A stretch of DNA of 64,000 nucleotides from Blautia massiliensis (ex Durand et al. 2017) (lineage in GTDB: Bacteria; Bacillota; Clostridia; Lachnospirales; Lachnospiraceae). Below, one piece after another: positions 8,501 to 17,141 of this stretch (its first letter is position 1; each line of letters starts with the position of its first letter). The DNA is taken from positions 1,635,651 to 1,699,650 of the forward strand of contig NZ_LN913006.1 in assembly GCF_001487165.1 (NCBI RefSeq), in the 5' to 3' direction. A program made the translations under genes and the position numbers. The notes under the pieces are model-generated. The model saw only the letters and a program-made list of their open reading frames with translations. It was not told the DNA's origin and ran no database searches.

Positions 8501-9292
8501 CAGTTGTTTTAACTGCCGGATCAGTATCATATCTTTTTCCAGAGCCTCCAGATAAAGCTCCGGTCCATCCTGGAGCTGACAGGTCTTCATTGCGGTTTCT
8601 GTAAGCTCTTCCGCTTCTTTCAGTGCGCAGTCTGCAGCCTCCCACAGATATCGGAACCATCGCGTTCCCTCAAGACCTTTTTCCGGATCCAGATGATAAT
8701 TCTCCACACAGCTGTCCAGCCATTTTTCGGGCCATGGATTACTCATCGCAGCATTATAAAGCTCCAGCACATGTTCCTTCAGTCCTTCATCCGTTTTTCC
8801 TGGCGCATAGCATTCCACAAATGCAGTAAAATCTGCCTTTCTTTCTGCATAATGATCTTCAAAAAGCTCCTTCAGCACATCTTCCTGCAAAAGCTTCAGT
8901 TCACCCTCATCTGCAGTCCGGTAACCCGGATCCAGTCCGATCAGATGAAAATAATTTCGGATCACATAGGCGCAAAAGCCGTCAATGGTAGTGATCTGTG
9001 CCGTATGGATCAACGTCATCTGTCTCTGCAGATGCTCATTATCCGGATCTTCAGCCAGTGCCTGATCCAGTCCACGTTCGATACGTTCCCGCATCTCTCC
9101 CGCTGCCGCCCTTGTAAATGTCATGATCAGAAGACGGTCAATGTCCACCGGTTTCAAAGGATCCATGATCTTACTTAAGATTCTCTGCACCAGCACTGCA
9201 GTTTTACCGGAACCGGCTGCTGCGCTGACCAGAATATTCCGGTCCCGGAGCGTGATGACCTTTTTCTGCTCCTCAGTCCATTTCACTGCCAT
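5570..9292 (-). CDS. addA: Helicase-nuclease AddAB, subunit AddA
   Basis: A 1240-aa protein, the usual AddA size. UvrD-type helicase motifs run in order: Walker A AAAGSGKT (24-31), motif II LLDEYQDSN, motif III GDVKQSIYRFR and a motif V/VI region with MTIHKSKGLEFPVVF and LRVLYVALTRAKEKL. A RecB-family nuclease domain is at the C terminus, with GTAYHRVME, GIIDAYF and VLVDYKTD carrying the catalytic residues. With AddB it processes double-strand breaks to 3' overhangs for RecA and recognises Chi-like sites. It overlaps addB by 20 bp. Confidence 0.95.
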   Translation of the reverse strand: MAVKWTEEQKKVITLRDRNILVSAAAGSGKTAVLVQRILSKIMDPLKPVDIDRLLIMTFTRAAAGEMRERIERGLDQALAEDPDNEHLQRQMTLIHTAQITTIDGFCAYVIRNYFHLIGLDPGYRTADEGELKLLQEDVLKELFEDHYAERKADFTAFVECYAPGKTDEGLKEHVLELYNAAMSNPWPEKWLDSCVENYHLDPEKGLEGTRWFRYLWEAADCALKEAEELTETAMKTCQLQDGPELYLEALEKDMILIRQLKQLSVKRDYDEIAQNLRNLKFARLSSKKMEGVSEQLKNLVKALREDAKDNLKELGIRYFYGNLAELTELTEASAPPLEMLVKLTKDFAERFQAKKREKNVLDFSDMEHFALDILLKKEGETYVPSQAARELSEKYDEVLLDEYQDSNLVQEILMQTVSGWVNERKNIFMVGDVKQSIYRFRLARPELFMEKYKSYSLEDSPEQRIDLHKNFRSRPEVLESVNFIFRQIMGEDLGGIAYDEAAALYPGASFPEGQDPEFVKTEILLVDKYSPLLEEEDEEVTENERELEALAIAGRIRSMVGHERVLDKETGEYRPLQYGDIVILLRSASGWAETFGEVLSARGIPVYTASRTGYFSATEVVTLLNYLRILDNPLQDIPMTGVLRSPIVGCTTEELAELRIAYPEGMIYECVRRFVEDYRKHGSSEENKKILGEKLSCFMDTMNALRDKAAYTPVHQLILEVLARTGYGDHAKAMPNGEQRNANLNMLVEKAMEYEKTSYRGLFNFVRYIQKLQQYQVDYGEVNLSGTGESAVQIMTIHKSKGLEFPVVFAAGMGKRFNFRDMNASILIHPELGIGADAILPEKRIIAPSLCKQIIRRALLMESLGEELRVLYVALTRAKEKLILSGTIGALQPELGELSALRDSEEPLLSLGRRLGGKTYWDYVLPALARHRCMAPLFHEYGIFMNTANPLYKDPAEFKVTRVTARELTESEVVEQAEREMKKETLENWNPGRVFDSEIREEIQRRFSFVYPYQYLEDLPVKVSVSELKKRSYHSEQDLEETVDYETEEEIQPLVPRFIEEKKAEGYTGALRGTAYHRVMECLDYQKTANRDEIRRQLREWVDARKMERKEAESVRVKDIWNFVETPLGQRMKAASEKRLLFREQPFVIARKASELDPQWQCEENVLVQGIIDAYFIEDEEIVLVDYKTDFVRRGEEQKLIDRYHVQLEDYAQALERMTGRKVKERYIYSFTLGEAFSL

Positions 9293-12200
9293 TCTCTTCC
9301 TCTCCCTTCATGATCTTTTTCCACAGTGCATCTTCTTCTATAGACGACAGCCTGTGAAACTCATATCCCGGTATCTTCCTGTCGAAGCCGCACACAGTAA
9401 GATACGGACAATATGTGCAGGCATTCTTTTTTCCAAGTTCATAGGGTTCCACTGCCGCATTTCCATCCAGGATCGATTCCCTGATGTCACAGATCTTTCT
9501 CCGCACATACGCTCCCAGAGCATCAAACTGCTTCCTTGAGGCAACAGAAGATCTTTTGCTGAAGCTTCCGTCCCGGTTCAGGGATACCGGTATGGAGGCC
9601 ATAGTGCTGTCGATTTTGGTACTCATATTATCATCTGCCTGTACAAGCCCGTTCATTTTCATTTTCTTCAGCATCTGCTCATTGATGCTTTCCATATCCG
9701 CATGGATCTTCTCCTGTATCATAGGATCCTTCACATTATAATAAAACACACCAGCCGGAACGATCTCGCGATCCGGATACTTCCGTTTTTCCACCTGTAA
9801 TGCTCCATCCAGATAGACCATCAGCTGAAGCTGAAGGCCATGATACAACGCCAGCAGATCAAACGAAGTATTTCCAGTTTTATAGTCGATCACCTTCACA
9901 TAGACCCGGTTGTTCTCCGGCTCTTCCATGATATCCACACGGTCGATCCTTCCGCCCTGAAACCTCACCTCAAATCCTTCCGGCCGGAATGCTCCATGCT
10001 TCAGCTGTTCCTGCAAAGCCCACACGGTACGCCGCAAAATACGTCTGGTCCGTTCGATCATATATTCATTTCTCGCACTGCTTTTAAGGATCGTATTTCC
10101 GTAATCTGCGGAAACCTGATCCAGACAGCTGTCTATGATACGGTTTCGCTCTTCCTCCGTAAGCTCTGCCCAGTCCAGTCCCTCTTTTCGGACTTCCGCC
10201 GCAAATTTTTCCAGTGCCATATGCATGACATTTCCCATATCCATAGCCCGGAACTCATACTCTGCACGTTCTGTAATCTTCAGTCCATACTGCAGAAAAT
10301 GTGCAAATGCACAGGCCGCAAAACGCTCCAGCCGGGTAGCACTGTACGGGGAAATTTCTCCATAGAGAATCTTTGCCACTGTTTTTCCGATCTTGTCTGA
10401 CGGTCGTTCTGAAAAAGATGCCTCTGTAAGATTTTTTACAAGGATCCTGTATTCCGGGCTCTGAAGATACCAGCTGTACAGTTCCTGGAAGACCGCATTA
10501 TCCTGGTAAGCTTCTCCTGCAAGCCCTCTCAGGAAATAATCCAGGCTGATTCCCGGAAGCTCCAGTAATTCCATAGGTTCCTGCATATCTCCGCACTGCC
10601 GGATCTCCATTTCCGGAAACATCTCCCGGATATTACTGACAAGAAAGGCCGGACTCAGGGCTTTTCCCTGGCTGTCGGACTGACAGAAGGACAGACAGAG
10701 CAGTTCTCTTGGCTTGGTCATGTTCAGATACAGATAAAATCGCTGCATGTTCATCAGTTCCTTTGGCCCCGGTGCAAGCTGGATCCCCTGATCTTTAAAA
10801 AATTCTCTGTCAATCTCCGTAAGCATTCCTCCACCGGATGTATTCTTCGGAATATTCCCTTCATTTACTCCCACAAAAAACAGTGCACGGATATCCTTCA
10901 GCCTGGTTCTCTCCATATCTCCCACAAGTACCTGGTCCATACTTGGCGGGATCAGAGCCACCTTGGCCTGGTTCAGTCCTGTTTCCAGAAGCTGACGGAA
11001 ATCCTGGCGGTTCACGGTTTCCTCTCCAAGGATCTCCACCATATTATCCAGAAGTTCCATAACGATTCCGTAGATCTGGGCATATTCCTTTTCCATGGCC
11101 TTGTCGCCCTGTTCCTTGAATTTCAGTTCCTGATGCTTCAGTTTCTGCTGCACCTGGCTCCGCACTGCAAACTCGTAGAGAAAAGTACAGTATTCCCGCA
11201 CCGTCTTTTTCCCACCTTTAAAGCTTAGCGCAAGCTCTCTGGTCTCATCTGCGAACCGCTGCCGGATCTCATTAAGCCTCTGAATGCTTTCCGGCGGCAT
11301 TCCCCGGTAAATACGCACCCACACTTCATCCCATTTCTTAAATCCACGGATACCAAGAGCCAGCACATAATTCTCCAGAAGGTCTGCTTCCTCCCTGGTC
11401 ACACAGGACATTCCGCACCGGAGATACCGGAATACACTCTCATAGGAAAAATCCTGCACTGCCATCTCAAGTGCTGCCCGGAAATATTCTACAAACGGAT
11501 TCATCAGGACCGTATGCTTCTCATCAATGAAATACGGGATCCCTGCTGCTGTAAATACCTGCTTTGCAAGATTTCCATACTCCTCCAGGTTACCTGTGAT
11601 CACGGCGATCTCACCGTAACGGCAGCCCTTTTCCCTTACAAGTCTGGCGATCCGGCGGGCAGCTTCTTCCATTTCCTTCTGCGGGTTCACTGCCGAAAAC
11701 ATGCAGATCTCATCCTGCGCTTTTTTATATATATTTTTTCGGTAACGGAAGATATTTTTTTCAAGGAAATGAAGGGCAGGTGCCTGGGAAAAGCGGGATT
11801 TTCCCACATCCTTCAAAAGAACCGGTGTCTCGATCTCCCTGGTCAGCTCCGAAAGCCCGTGGATCATCTGACGGCTCATATAAAAAAGCTGATAAGGTTT
11901 TCCTCTCATGCTCAGATTCTCATCCGCATCCATGGTCACCGTTACCATCACCTTCTCACAGACAGCAAGAAGTTCTCCCACAACACGCATCTGAATAGGC
12001 GTAAAACCGGTGTAACCATCCAGAAGGAGTACACTGTTTTTCATTTTTTTAGAAAACGGAAGAGCTTTTTCCAGCGCATCCATTACTTCTTCTCCTGTCA
12101 TATAATGATTCTTCAGATATCCGGTAAATGCCTGGTAAAGAACAGCTACGTCTTTCAGCTTCATCTGAAGTAACGCTCTGTCACCGGAATCCTCGATCAT

Positions 12201-12623
12201 CTCCTGGATCTCACTGTCCCGGATATCGTACTGCATAAACTCCGACAGGATAGACTTCACTTCATCCAGGTATCCCGCTTTACGCATCTGACCTCCCAGA
12301 TAGGAAAGCTCCTTTCCATGCTGCTGTACCATCTTCTGCAGCACCATACTCTTACCGGTTTCTTCCAGAAGGATGCGGCTGTCTCCTCCAACTTCCTCCA
12401 GAACACGGTATGCAAGACGCTCAAAGCTCAGGATATCAATATTCAGGATTCCCCTGCCCGGACTCATCTCCACCAGTGTCTTCTGGGTCTGCATGGTAAA
12501 CTGCTCCGGCACGATCACATAAAAAAGCTTCTCAGGATGCAGCCCTGCCTGTTCTATGATATTCTGATAAGCATAACAGGATTTTCCGCTTCCGGAACTT
12601 CCTATGATAAACTGTAATGACAT
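9273..12623 (-). CDS. addB: Helicase-nuclease AddAB, subunit AddB
   Basis: A 1116-aa protein. A Walker A GSSGSGKS is at residues 8-15. A C-terminal nuclease domain carries VIDYKTGNTSFDL and LQLQLMVYL. A four-cysteine iron-sulfur cluster is suggested by the Cys in AACAFAHFL and by C-T-Y-C-P-Y-L-T-V-C near the C terminus, as in AddB of Bacillus. The start at 12623 is chosen because GGGAGG lies 6 bases upstream; an ATG two codons earlier abuts the ribosome site. It is the first gene of the addBA operon and probably SOS-inducible through the LexA box at 12717-12728. Confidence 0.95.
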   Translation of the reverse strand: MSLQFIIGSSGSGKSCYAYQNIIEQAGLHPEKLFYVIVPEQFTMQTQKTLVEMSPGRGILNIDILSFERLAYRVLEEVGGDSRILLEETGKSMVLQKMVQQHGKELSYLGGQMRKAGYLDEVKSILSEFMQYDIRDSEIQEMIEDSGDRALLQMKLKDVAVLYQAFTGYLKNHYMTGEEVMDALEKALPFSKKMKNSVLLLDGYTGFTPIQMRVVGELLAVCEKVMVTVTMDADENLSMRGKPYQLFYMSRQMIHGLSELTREIETPVLLKDVGKSRFSQAPALHFLEKNIFRYRKNIYKKAQDEICMFSAVNPQKEMEEAARRIARLVREKGCRYGEIAVITGNLEEYGNLAKQVFTAAGIPYFIDEKHTVLMNPFVEYFRAALEMAVQDFSYESVFRYLRCGMSCVTREEADLLENYVLALGIRGFKKWDEVWVRIYRGMPPESIQRLNEIRQRFADETRELALSFKGGKKTVREYCTFLYEFAVRSQVQQKLKHQELKFKEQGDKAMEKEYAQIYGIVMELLDNMVEILGEETVNRQDFRQLLETGLNQAKVALIPPSMDQVLVGDMERTRLKDIRALFFVGVNEGNIPKNTSGGGMLTEIDREFFKDQGIQLAPGPKELMNMQRFYLYLNMTKPRELLCLSFCQSDSQGKALSPAFLVSNIREMFPEMEIRQCGDMQEPMELLELPGISLDYFLRGLAGEAYQDNAVFQELYSWYLQSPEYRILVKNLTEASFSERPSDKIGKTVAKILYGEISPYSATRLERFAACAFAHFLQYGLKITERAEYEFRAMDMGNVMHMALEKFAAEVRKEGLDWAELTEEERNRIIDSCLDQVSADYGNTILKSSARNEYMIERTRRILRRTVWALQEQLKHGAFRPEGFEVRFQGGRIDRVDIMEEPENNRVYVKVIDYKTGNTSFDLLALYHGLQLQLMVYLDGALQVEKRKYPDREIVPAGVFYYNVKDPMIQEKIHADMESINEQMLKKMKMNGLVQADDNMSTKIDSTMASIPVSLNRDGSFSKRSSVASRKQFDALGAYVRRKICDIRESILDGNAAVEPYELGKKNACTYCPYLTVCGFDRKIPGYEFHRLSSIEEDALWKKIMKGEEENGSEMD

Positions 12624-12690
12624 CTTCATCCTCCCGATCACTTGCAGATTTTCAGTCATTCCGGCGCCATCCTGCGCCTGAAGTATTCCT

Positions 12691-12728
12691 ATCATACCAC
12701 AAATTCTACTCCTATAGAACGGTCGTTC
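12691..12728 (-). promoter_or_regulatory. addBA promoter region with LexA box
   Basis: GAAC-GGTC-GTTC (12717-12728) matches the Firmicute LexA/DinR site GAAC-N4-GTTC exactly. Downstream on the minus strand is an extended -10, TGGTATGAT (TATGAT at 12691-12696). The LexA box overlaps the position of the -35 hexamer, so bound LexA should block RNA polymerase. Confidence 0.7.
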
Positions 12729-12862
12729 TTTATATTCTGAAATATCAGCCTGCTCTTTTCCTTATTTTTCCAGGCACAGTATCGAATGACCTGCGCACAG
12801 CTGTGGCATAAATCCTCCCTCCCGATAATAAACTATATAAAAAGCTTTGGGAGGCGTGTGCC

Positions 12863-13300
12863 ATGAGTTCCAAAACCAGGATCATCGTCCTACATATGAA
12901 AGAGATCATTTACACAGCTGTCTTTCTGGCTCTGGCTGTCGTTCTGGCTGTCGTTCTTTTCTTCATGTTCGGTCCCGGAAAAAATACCAGTCATACAGCC
13001 AGCGAAAAATCCCGCTACAAGCCGGGCGTCTATACCTCTTCCATCACCCTGAACGAGAATACCTTCGATGTGGAAGTTACTGTAAATGCTGACAGGATCA
13101 AGGCCATCCGTCTGGTGAATTTAAATGAAGCCACAAAAGCGTCCTATCCTCTTATGGAACCGGTTCTGGATTCTTTGGCAAGTCAGATCTATTCCAGTCA
13201 GTCCCTGGAAGACATTCAGTATGCAGGAGACCGGAAATATACCTCCCAGGTACTCCTTTCAGCTATCACGGATGCAGTAAAAAAAGCGGAGAACACTTAA
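12863..13300 (+). CDS. Membrane-anchored FMN-binding-domain-like protein
   Basis: A 145-aa protein. Residues 12-37 form one membrane segment. From about residue 50 the sequence YKPGVYTSSITLNENTFDVE...INADRIKAIRLVNLNE (approximate) has the strand pattern of FMN-binding domains (PF04205: G-x-Y-x-G...V-x-V-x-x-x-I-x-x-I). The usual S-G-A-T motif, whose Thr carries covalent FMN, is absent: the equivalent region reads YAGDRKYTSQVLLSAITDAV. It is therefore either a degenerate member or non-covalent. The ribosome site is GGGAGG before the ATG. It is divergent from addB. Confidence 0.55.
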   Translation: MSSKTRIIVLHMKEIIYTAVFLALAVVLAVVLFFMFGPGKNTSHTASEKSRYKPGVYTSSITLNENTFDVEVTVNADRIKAIRLVNLNEATKASYPLMEPVLDSLASQIYSSQSLEDIQYAGDRKYTSQVLLSAITDAVKKAENT

Positions 13301-13312
13301 GCTCTCCGCTTT
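13278..13312 (-). terminator. Bidirectional terminator between the FMN-like gene and nadE
   Basis: AAAGCGGAGA and TCTCCGCTTT form a 10-bp stem. On the minus strand it runs into seven Ts (13278-13284 read as A on plus), giving a strong nadE terminator. The hairpin overlaps the stop codon of the plus-strand gene. Confidence 0.75.
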
Positions 13313-13323
13313 GCGATCTACGT

Positions 13324-15273
13324 TCAGATTTCAATCTTCTCCAGCACATCCTGCCAGATCCTTGCACTTGCATCACTTGGCATTCTGAGATCTCCTCTTG
13401 GAGAAAGTGCCACACTACCTACCTTCGGGCCATCCGGCAGACAGGAACGTTTGAACTGCTGGGCAAAAAATCTCCGGTAGAAGGTTTTCAGCCATTTCAG
13501 GATCGTCTCTTTATCATAAATCCCATCAAAGGTCAGGCAGGCAAGCCTGTAGATCTTATCCGGTGTAAATCCTGCACGCAGCATGTAATACAGATAAAAA
13601 TCATGAAGCTCATAAGGTCCTACCAGATCCTCCGTCTTCTGGGCGATCTTGCCATCCTTAGGAGGAAGAAGCTCCGGGCTTACCGGAGTATCCAGGATAT
13701 CCAGAAGAACCTCCTTCAGTTCCTCATCTCCGCAGGTATCCGCATAATAACGTACCAGATGACGTACCAGTGTCTTCGGGACAGAAGCATTTACACCATA
13801 CATGGACATGTGATCGCCATTATAGGTTGCCCAGCCAAGAGCCAGCTCGGAAAGGTCTCCGGTTCCCACAAGAACGCCGCCTTCCTTGTTTGCCGTATCC
13901 ATCAGGATCTGAGTACGCTCACGTGCCTGGCTGTTCTCATACGTCACATCGTGGATCTCCGGATCATGTCCGATATCCCGGAAATGGATATTTACCGCCT
14001 CTTTAATATTTACCTCGGTAAGCCTTGCACCAAGGCAGCGGCTTAACTTGCAGGCATTCTGATAGGTTCTGTCTGTGGTTCCAAAGCATGGCATGGTCAC
14101 ACAGTGGATCTGTTCTCTCGGCATTCCCATCCGGTCAAAGGCACGTGCCATTACAAGAAGCGCCAGGGTAGAATCCAGTCCTCCGGAAAGTCCTACCACC
14201 GCACTCCTGCTGTGGATATGCTCCATACGTTTCTTAAGTCCCATAGCCTGGATGTTCAGGATCTCCTCGCAGCGCTCATCACGCTCTTCCTTCACAGACG
14301 GAACGAAGGGATACTGTGGATATTTTCTGGTAAGTCTTGTTTCCTCCTCTGCTACGGAAAAATCAACTCTTGTATGACTGCAGGTAGAAACTGCCGGATA
14401 CGTGGACATTCTTCTTCTCTCATCAGCCAGTCTCTGCACATCGATCTCACTGTAAATAATGCCGTTCTCAAAGCGTCTGCTTTCCGCAAGCATGGAACCG
14501 TTCTCTGCGATCATATTCTGTCCGCCAAACACGAGATCCTGGGTAGACTCCCCTTCCCCTGCACTGGCATAAATATATCCACAGATCAGTCGTGCTGACT
14601 GCCCGCTTATCAGAGTTCTCCGGTAGGAATCCTTACCTACCATCTCATCACTGGCAGAAAGATTAACGATGATATGCGCACCGTTGACGGCATGACGGAT
14701 ACTTGGCGGCGCAGGGACCCAGAGATCCTCGCAAAGCTCTGCTGCAACGGTGAATTCCGGAAATTCCTTACATTCAAAGATCAGCTCTGTTCCAAAAGGA
14801 ATTTCATCCCAGAACTCATCCTCCTCATTTTTCTCGCACTTCAGGAAGTCCACAAATTCCACATCTTCTTCCTCTGCACCTGCAAACTGTCTCTGCTCAT
14901 AAAACTCATTATAATTCGGAATATGCGTCTTCGGCACAAATCCCACGATACGGCCATGATTCAGAGCTGCTGCCACATTATAGAGCTTGCCTCTGTGACG
15001 CAGCGGGAGTCCCACAAAGATCAGGGCGTCCGTCTCCCTTGTCTCCTCTGCAATATGCAGAAGCTCATCCCACGCACTGTCCAGAAGACATCTCTGGAGA
15101 AAAAGATCGTGACAGGTATATCCTGTGATACAAAATTCCGGAAATACCATCAGCTTGACATGTTCCTTTTCCATTTCATGAATGGCCTTCAGGATTTCCT
15201 CTCCGTTTGCCTTGCAGTCTGCAACGGTAACTCTCGGCGTTGCCGCTGCCACCTTGATAAAACCATGCTTCAT
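13324..15273 (-). CDS. nadE: Glutamine-dependent NAD+ synthetase
   Basis: A 649-aa two-domain enzyme. Residues 1-290 are a nitrilase-type glutaminase domain, with the catalytic Glu in MVFPEFCITGY and the Cys in AAELCEDLWVP. Residues 330-640 are the synthetase domain, with the ATP-binding P-loop GLSGGLDSTLAL and the later motif VGTGDLSELALGW. It makes NAD+ from nicotinate adenine dinucleotide using ATP and glutamine-derived ammonia. It is the last gene of a three-gene run (methyltransferase, hslO, nadE) with gaps of 17-19 bp. Confidence 0.95.
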   Translation of the reverse strand: MKHGFIKVAAATPRVTVADCKANGEEILKAIHEMEKEHVKLMVFPEFCITGYTCHDLFLQRCLLDSAWDELLHIAEETRETDALIFVGLPLRHRGKLYNVAAALNHGRIVGFVPKTHIPNYNEFYEQRQFAGAEEEDVEFVDFLKCEKNEEDEFWDEIPFGTELIFECKEFPEFTVAAELCEDLWVPAPPSIRHAVNGAHIIVNLSASDEMVGKDSYRRTLISGQSARLICGYIYASAGEGESTQDLVFGGQNMIAENGSMLAESRRFENGIIYSEIDVQRLADERRRMSTYPAVSTCSHTRVDFSVAEEETRLTRKYPQYPFVPSVKEERDERCEEILNIQAMGLKKRMEHIHSRSAVVGLSGGLDSTLALLVMARAFDRMGMPREQIHCVTMPCFGTTDRTYQNACKLSRCLGARLTEVNIKEAVNIHFRDIGHDPEIHDVTYENSQARERTQILMDTANKEGGVLVGTGDLSELALGWATYNGDHMSMYGVNASVPKTLVRHLVRYYADTCGDEELKEVLLDILDTPVSPELLPPKDGKIAQKTEDLVGPYELHDFYLYYMLRAGFTPDKIYRLACLTFDGIYDKETILKWLKTFYRRFFAQQFKRSCLPDGPKVGSVALSPRGDLRMPSDASARIWQDVLEKIEI

Positions 15274-15292
15274 TTTTTCTTCCTCCCGAGTT

Positions 15293-16174
15293 TTATCGCT
15301 TGCACTCTCTTATGATCCTCTTAAGATCTTCCACGGTAAAATTATAATTCTTATTGCAGAAATGGCAGTTCATCTCAATGTCCTTGCCTTCCTGGATCAT
15401 CTCGTTAAGTTCTTTTCTTCCGATGCTGATCAGCGCTTTTTCCACACGCTCTCTGCAGCAGTTGCAATGGAACTGTGTGGGCAGTGTATCATTGATCTCT
15501 ATGTCAAAGCCTTCCAGTACTTTTTCAAGAAGACTTTCCGGTGTGTGTCCCTGCTCCAGAAGATTGGTAACAGAATCGATCTTTGATACGTTTTCCTCAA
15601 GCTTTGCGATCACCTCTTCCTCTGCAAAAGGCATCAGCTGTACAATAAAGCCTCCCGCCTGACGGACTGTATTATCCTTATTCATCAGCACACCCAGTCC
15701 TACCGCAGACGGAACCTGCTCGCTGGTTGCAAAATAATAGGTGAGATCTTCTGCGATCTCGCTGGTCTGAAGAGCAACCTGTCCCACATATGGCTCTTTC
15801 AGTCCCATATCCTTGATCACATCCATAAAGCCTACGCCGACAGCTCCCGCAACATCCAGCTTGCCTTTGCTGTTTGCCGGGATACATACATCCGGATTCC
15901 CCACATAGCCCTTTACATTTCCGTGAGAATCTGCAGTTACTGTGATTCCCTGCAGTGGTCCGCCTGCATGGATCCGAAGTGTAAGGAGATCCTTTTCCCC
16001 TTTCATCATAGCTCCCATCATGGCACCGCCGGTAAGGAGACGTCCCAGTGCCGCTGTTGCCACCGGACTGGTGTTATGATTCTTTCTCGCTGTCTCCACC
16101 ATATCGGTTGTAACAGCCGCAAATGCACGGATCTGGCTGTTTGCCGCTGTTGCTCTTACAATATAATCACTCAT
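15293..16174 (-). CDS. hslO: Redox-regulated chaperone Hsp33
   Basis: A 293-aa protein of normal length. The C-terminal zinc-cysteine switch is complete: CNCC near residue 236 and CHFC about 30 residues later. The N-terminal domain begins MSDYIVRATAANSQIRAFAA, typical of HslO. The reduced, zinc-bound form is inactive; oxidation releases zinc and activates holdase activity against unfolding proteins. An AAAGGAGG site precedes the ATG. Confidence 0.95.
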   Translation of the reverse strand: MSDYIVRATAANSQIRAFAAVTTDMVETARKNHNTSPVATAALGRLLTGGAMMGAMMKGEKDLLTLRIHAGGPLQGITVTADSHGNVKGYVGNPDVCIPANSKGKLDVAGAVGVGFMDVIKDMGLKEPYVGQVALQTSEIAEDLTYYFATSEQVPSAVGLGVLMNKDNTVRQAGGFIVQLMPFAEEEVIAKLEENVSKIDSVTNLLEQGHTPESLLEKVLEGFDIEINDTLPTQFHCNCCRERVEKALISIGRKELNEMIQEGKDIEMNCHFCNKNYNFTVEDLKRIIRECKR

Positions 16175-16191
16175 ATAAAAAATTTCCTCCT

Positions 16192-16965
16192 TTATTTCTC
16201 GTCTGACGGAATTTCCTTTCCATGTTCTCTGGCCACAAAAGTCAGTCTTCCGCTGTCCGGCTTCGGTGCATCCTTGGTGTATGCGTCATAAACCGCCAGC
16301 GGGATCAGGCCTGCCTTTTCAAGAAGTTCCCTTACTTTCTCCGAATCATAAGCCTTCTGGTAATGAATTTCCTCGTCTCTCTCATAAAGACCATCTTCTC
16401 TCGGAAGAAACAGAGTCAGATCATACACATTGATCCCGGTCTCCTCATCAAATTCATTTTCCCAGATAAAGCTTCCCTCTTCCCGATTCTCTGCAATAGT
16501 CGTATTTCCAAGCATTTTCCGGTATTTATACGGGGTGTTCATATCAAATATGAAAATTCCATCCGGATCAAGATAATTGTTCACCAGTTTAAATACAGTA
16601 AGCAGATCATCCTCCTCTGTGATGTAATTCATACAGTCACAGACGCTGACGACAGCACGTACTGTTCCATAAAGTTCAAACTCCCGCATATCCTGTTCCA
16701 GATAAAGGATCTCATGACCGGATTCTGCACGTTTTTCCATGGCTTCGCCAAGCATTTCCTCAGAGTTATCCACACCGATCATATCATAACCGGACTCAGC
16801 CAGAAGCTCTGTCATCACTCCGGTCCCACAGCCAAGTTCCAGCACGATCCCGTCTTCAATTCCGTATTCTTTAAGACTTCCTATAAGATATTCCGCCCAT
16901 TTTTCATATTCCACATTGTCCATGAAAATGTCATAAACTCTGGCGAAATCACTGTATGCTTCCAT
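16192..16965 (-). CDS. Class I SAM-dependent methyltransferase
   Basis: A 257-aa protein. Motif I VLELGCGTGVMTELL, motif II GVDNSEEML and an acidic motif (VVSVCDCMNYI) define a Rossmann methyltransferase of the Methyltransf_25/31 kind. The substrate cannot be read from the sequence. The start at 16965 follows GGAGG with 5 bases between. It is the first gene of the operon with hslO and nadE; a promoter with an extended -10 lies at 17014-17022. Confidence 0.8.
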   Translation of the reverse strand: MEAYSDFARVYDIFMDNVEYEKWAEYLIGSLKEYGIEDGIVLELGCGTGVMTELLAESGYDMIGVDNSEEMLGEAMEKRAESGHEILYLEQDMREFELYGTVRAVVSVCDCMNYITEEDDLLTVFKLVNNYLDPDGIFIFDMNTPYKYRKMLGNTTIAENREEGSFIWENEFDEETGINVYDLTLFLPREDGLYERDEEIHYQKAYDSEKVRELLEKAGLIPLAVYDAYTKDAPKPDSGRLTFVAREHGKEIPSDEK

Positions 16966-17013
16966 AAAAACCTCCAAATATTTTCCGGGCGTTCCATCGC
17001 CCGCAGCGTTCAC

Positions 17014-17022
17014 ATTATACCA
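17014..17022 (-). promoter_or_regulatory. Extended -10 promoter of the methyltransferase-hslO-nadE operon
   Basis: On the minus strand TGGTATAAT is a perfect extended -10 (TG-N-TATAAT), about 48 bp before the start at 16965. No good -35 is visible, which is normal for extended -10 promoters. Confidence 0.6.
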
Positions 17023-17070
17023 TGTCTTCCTGTATAAGTATACGCCTCTGACATAATATGACACAAAAAA

Positions 17071-17105
17071 TCCGGGACCGCAGCCACAAAAGCTGTGATC
17101 CCGGA
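17071..17105 (-). terminator. Terminator of the lipoprotein gene
   Basis: TCCGGGA and TCCCGGA arms, with an inner GCAGC/GCTG pairing, are followed on the minus strand by TTTTTT. It lies between the lipoprotein gene and the next operon. Confidence 0.75.
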
Positions 17106-17141
17106 ATTCTTATCTAACCGAATCTCCTGCTACTCCAGGCT

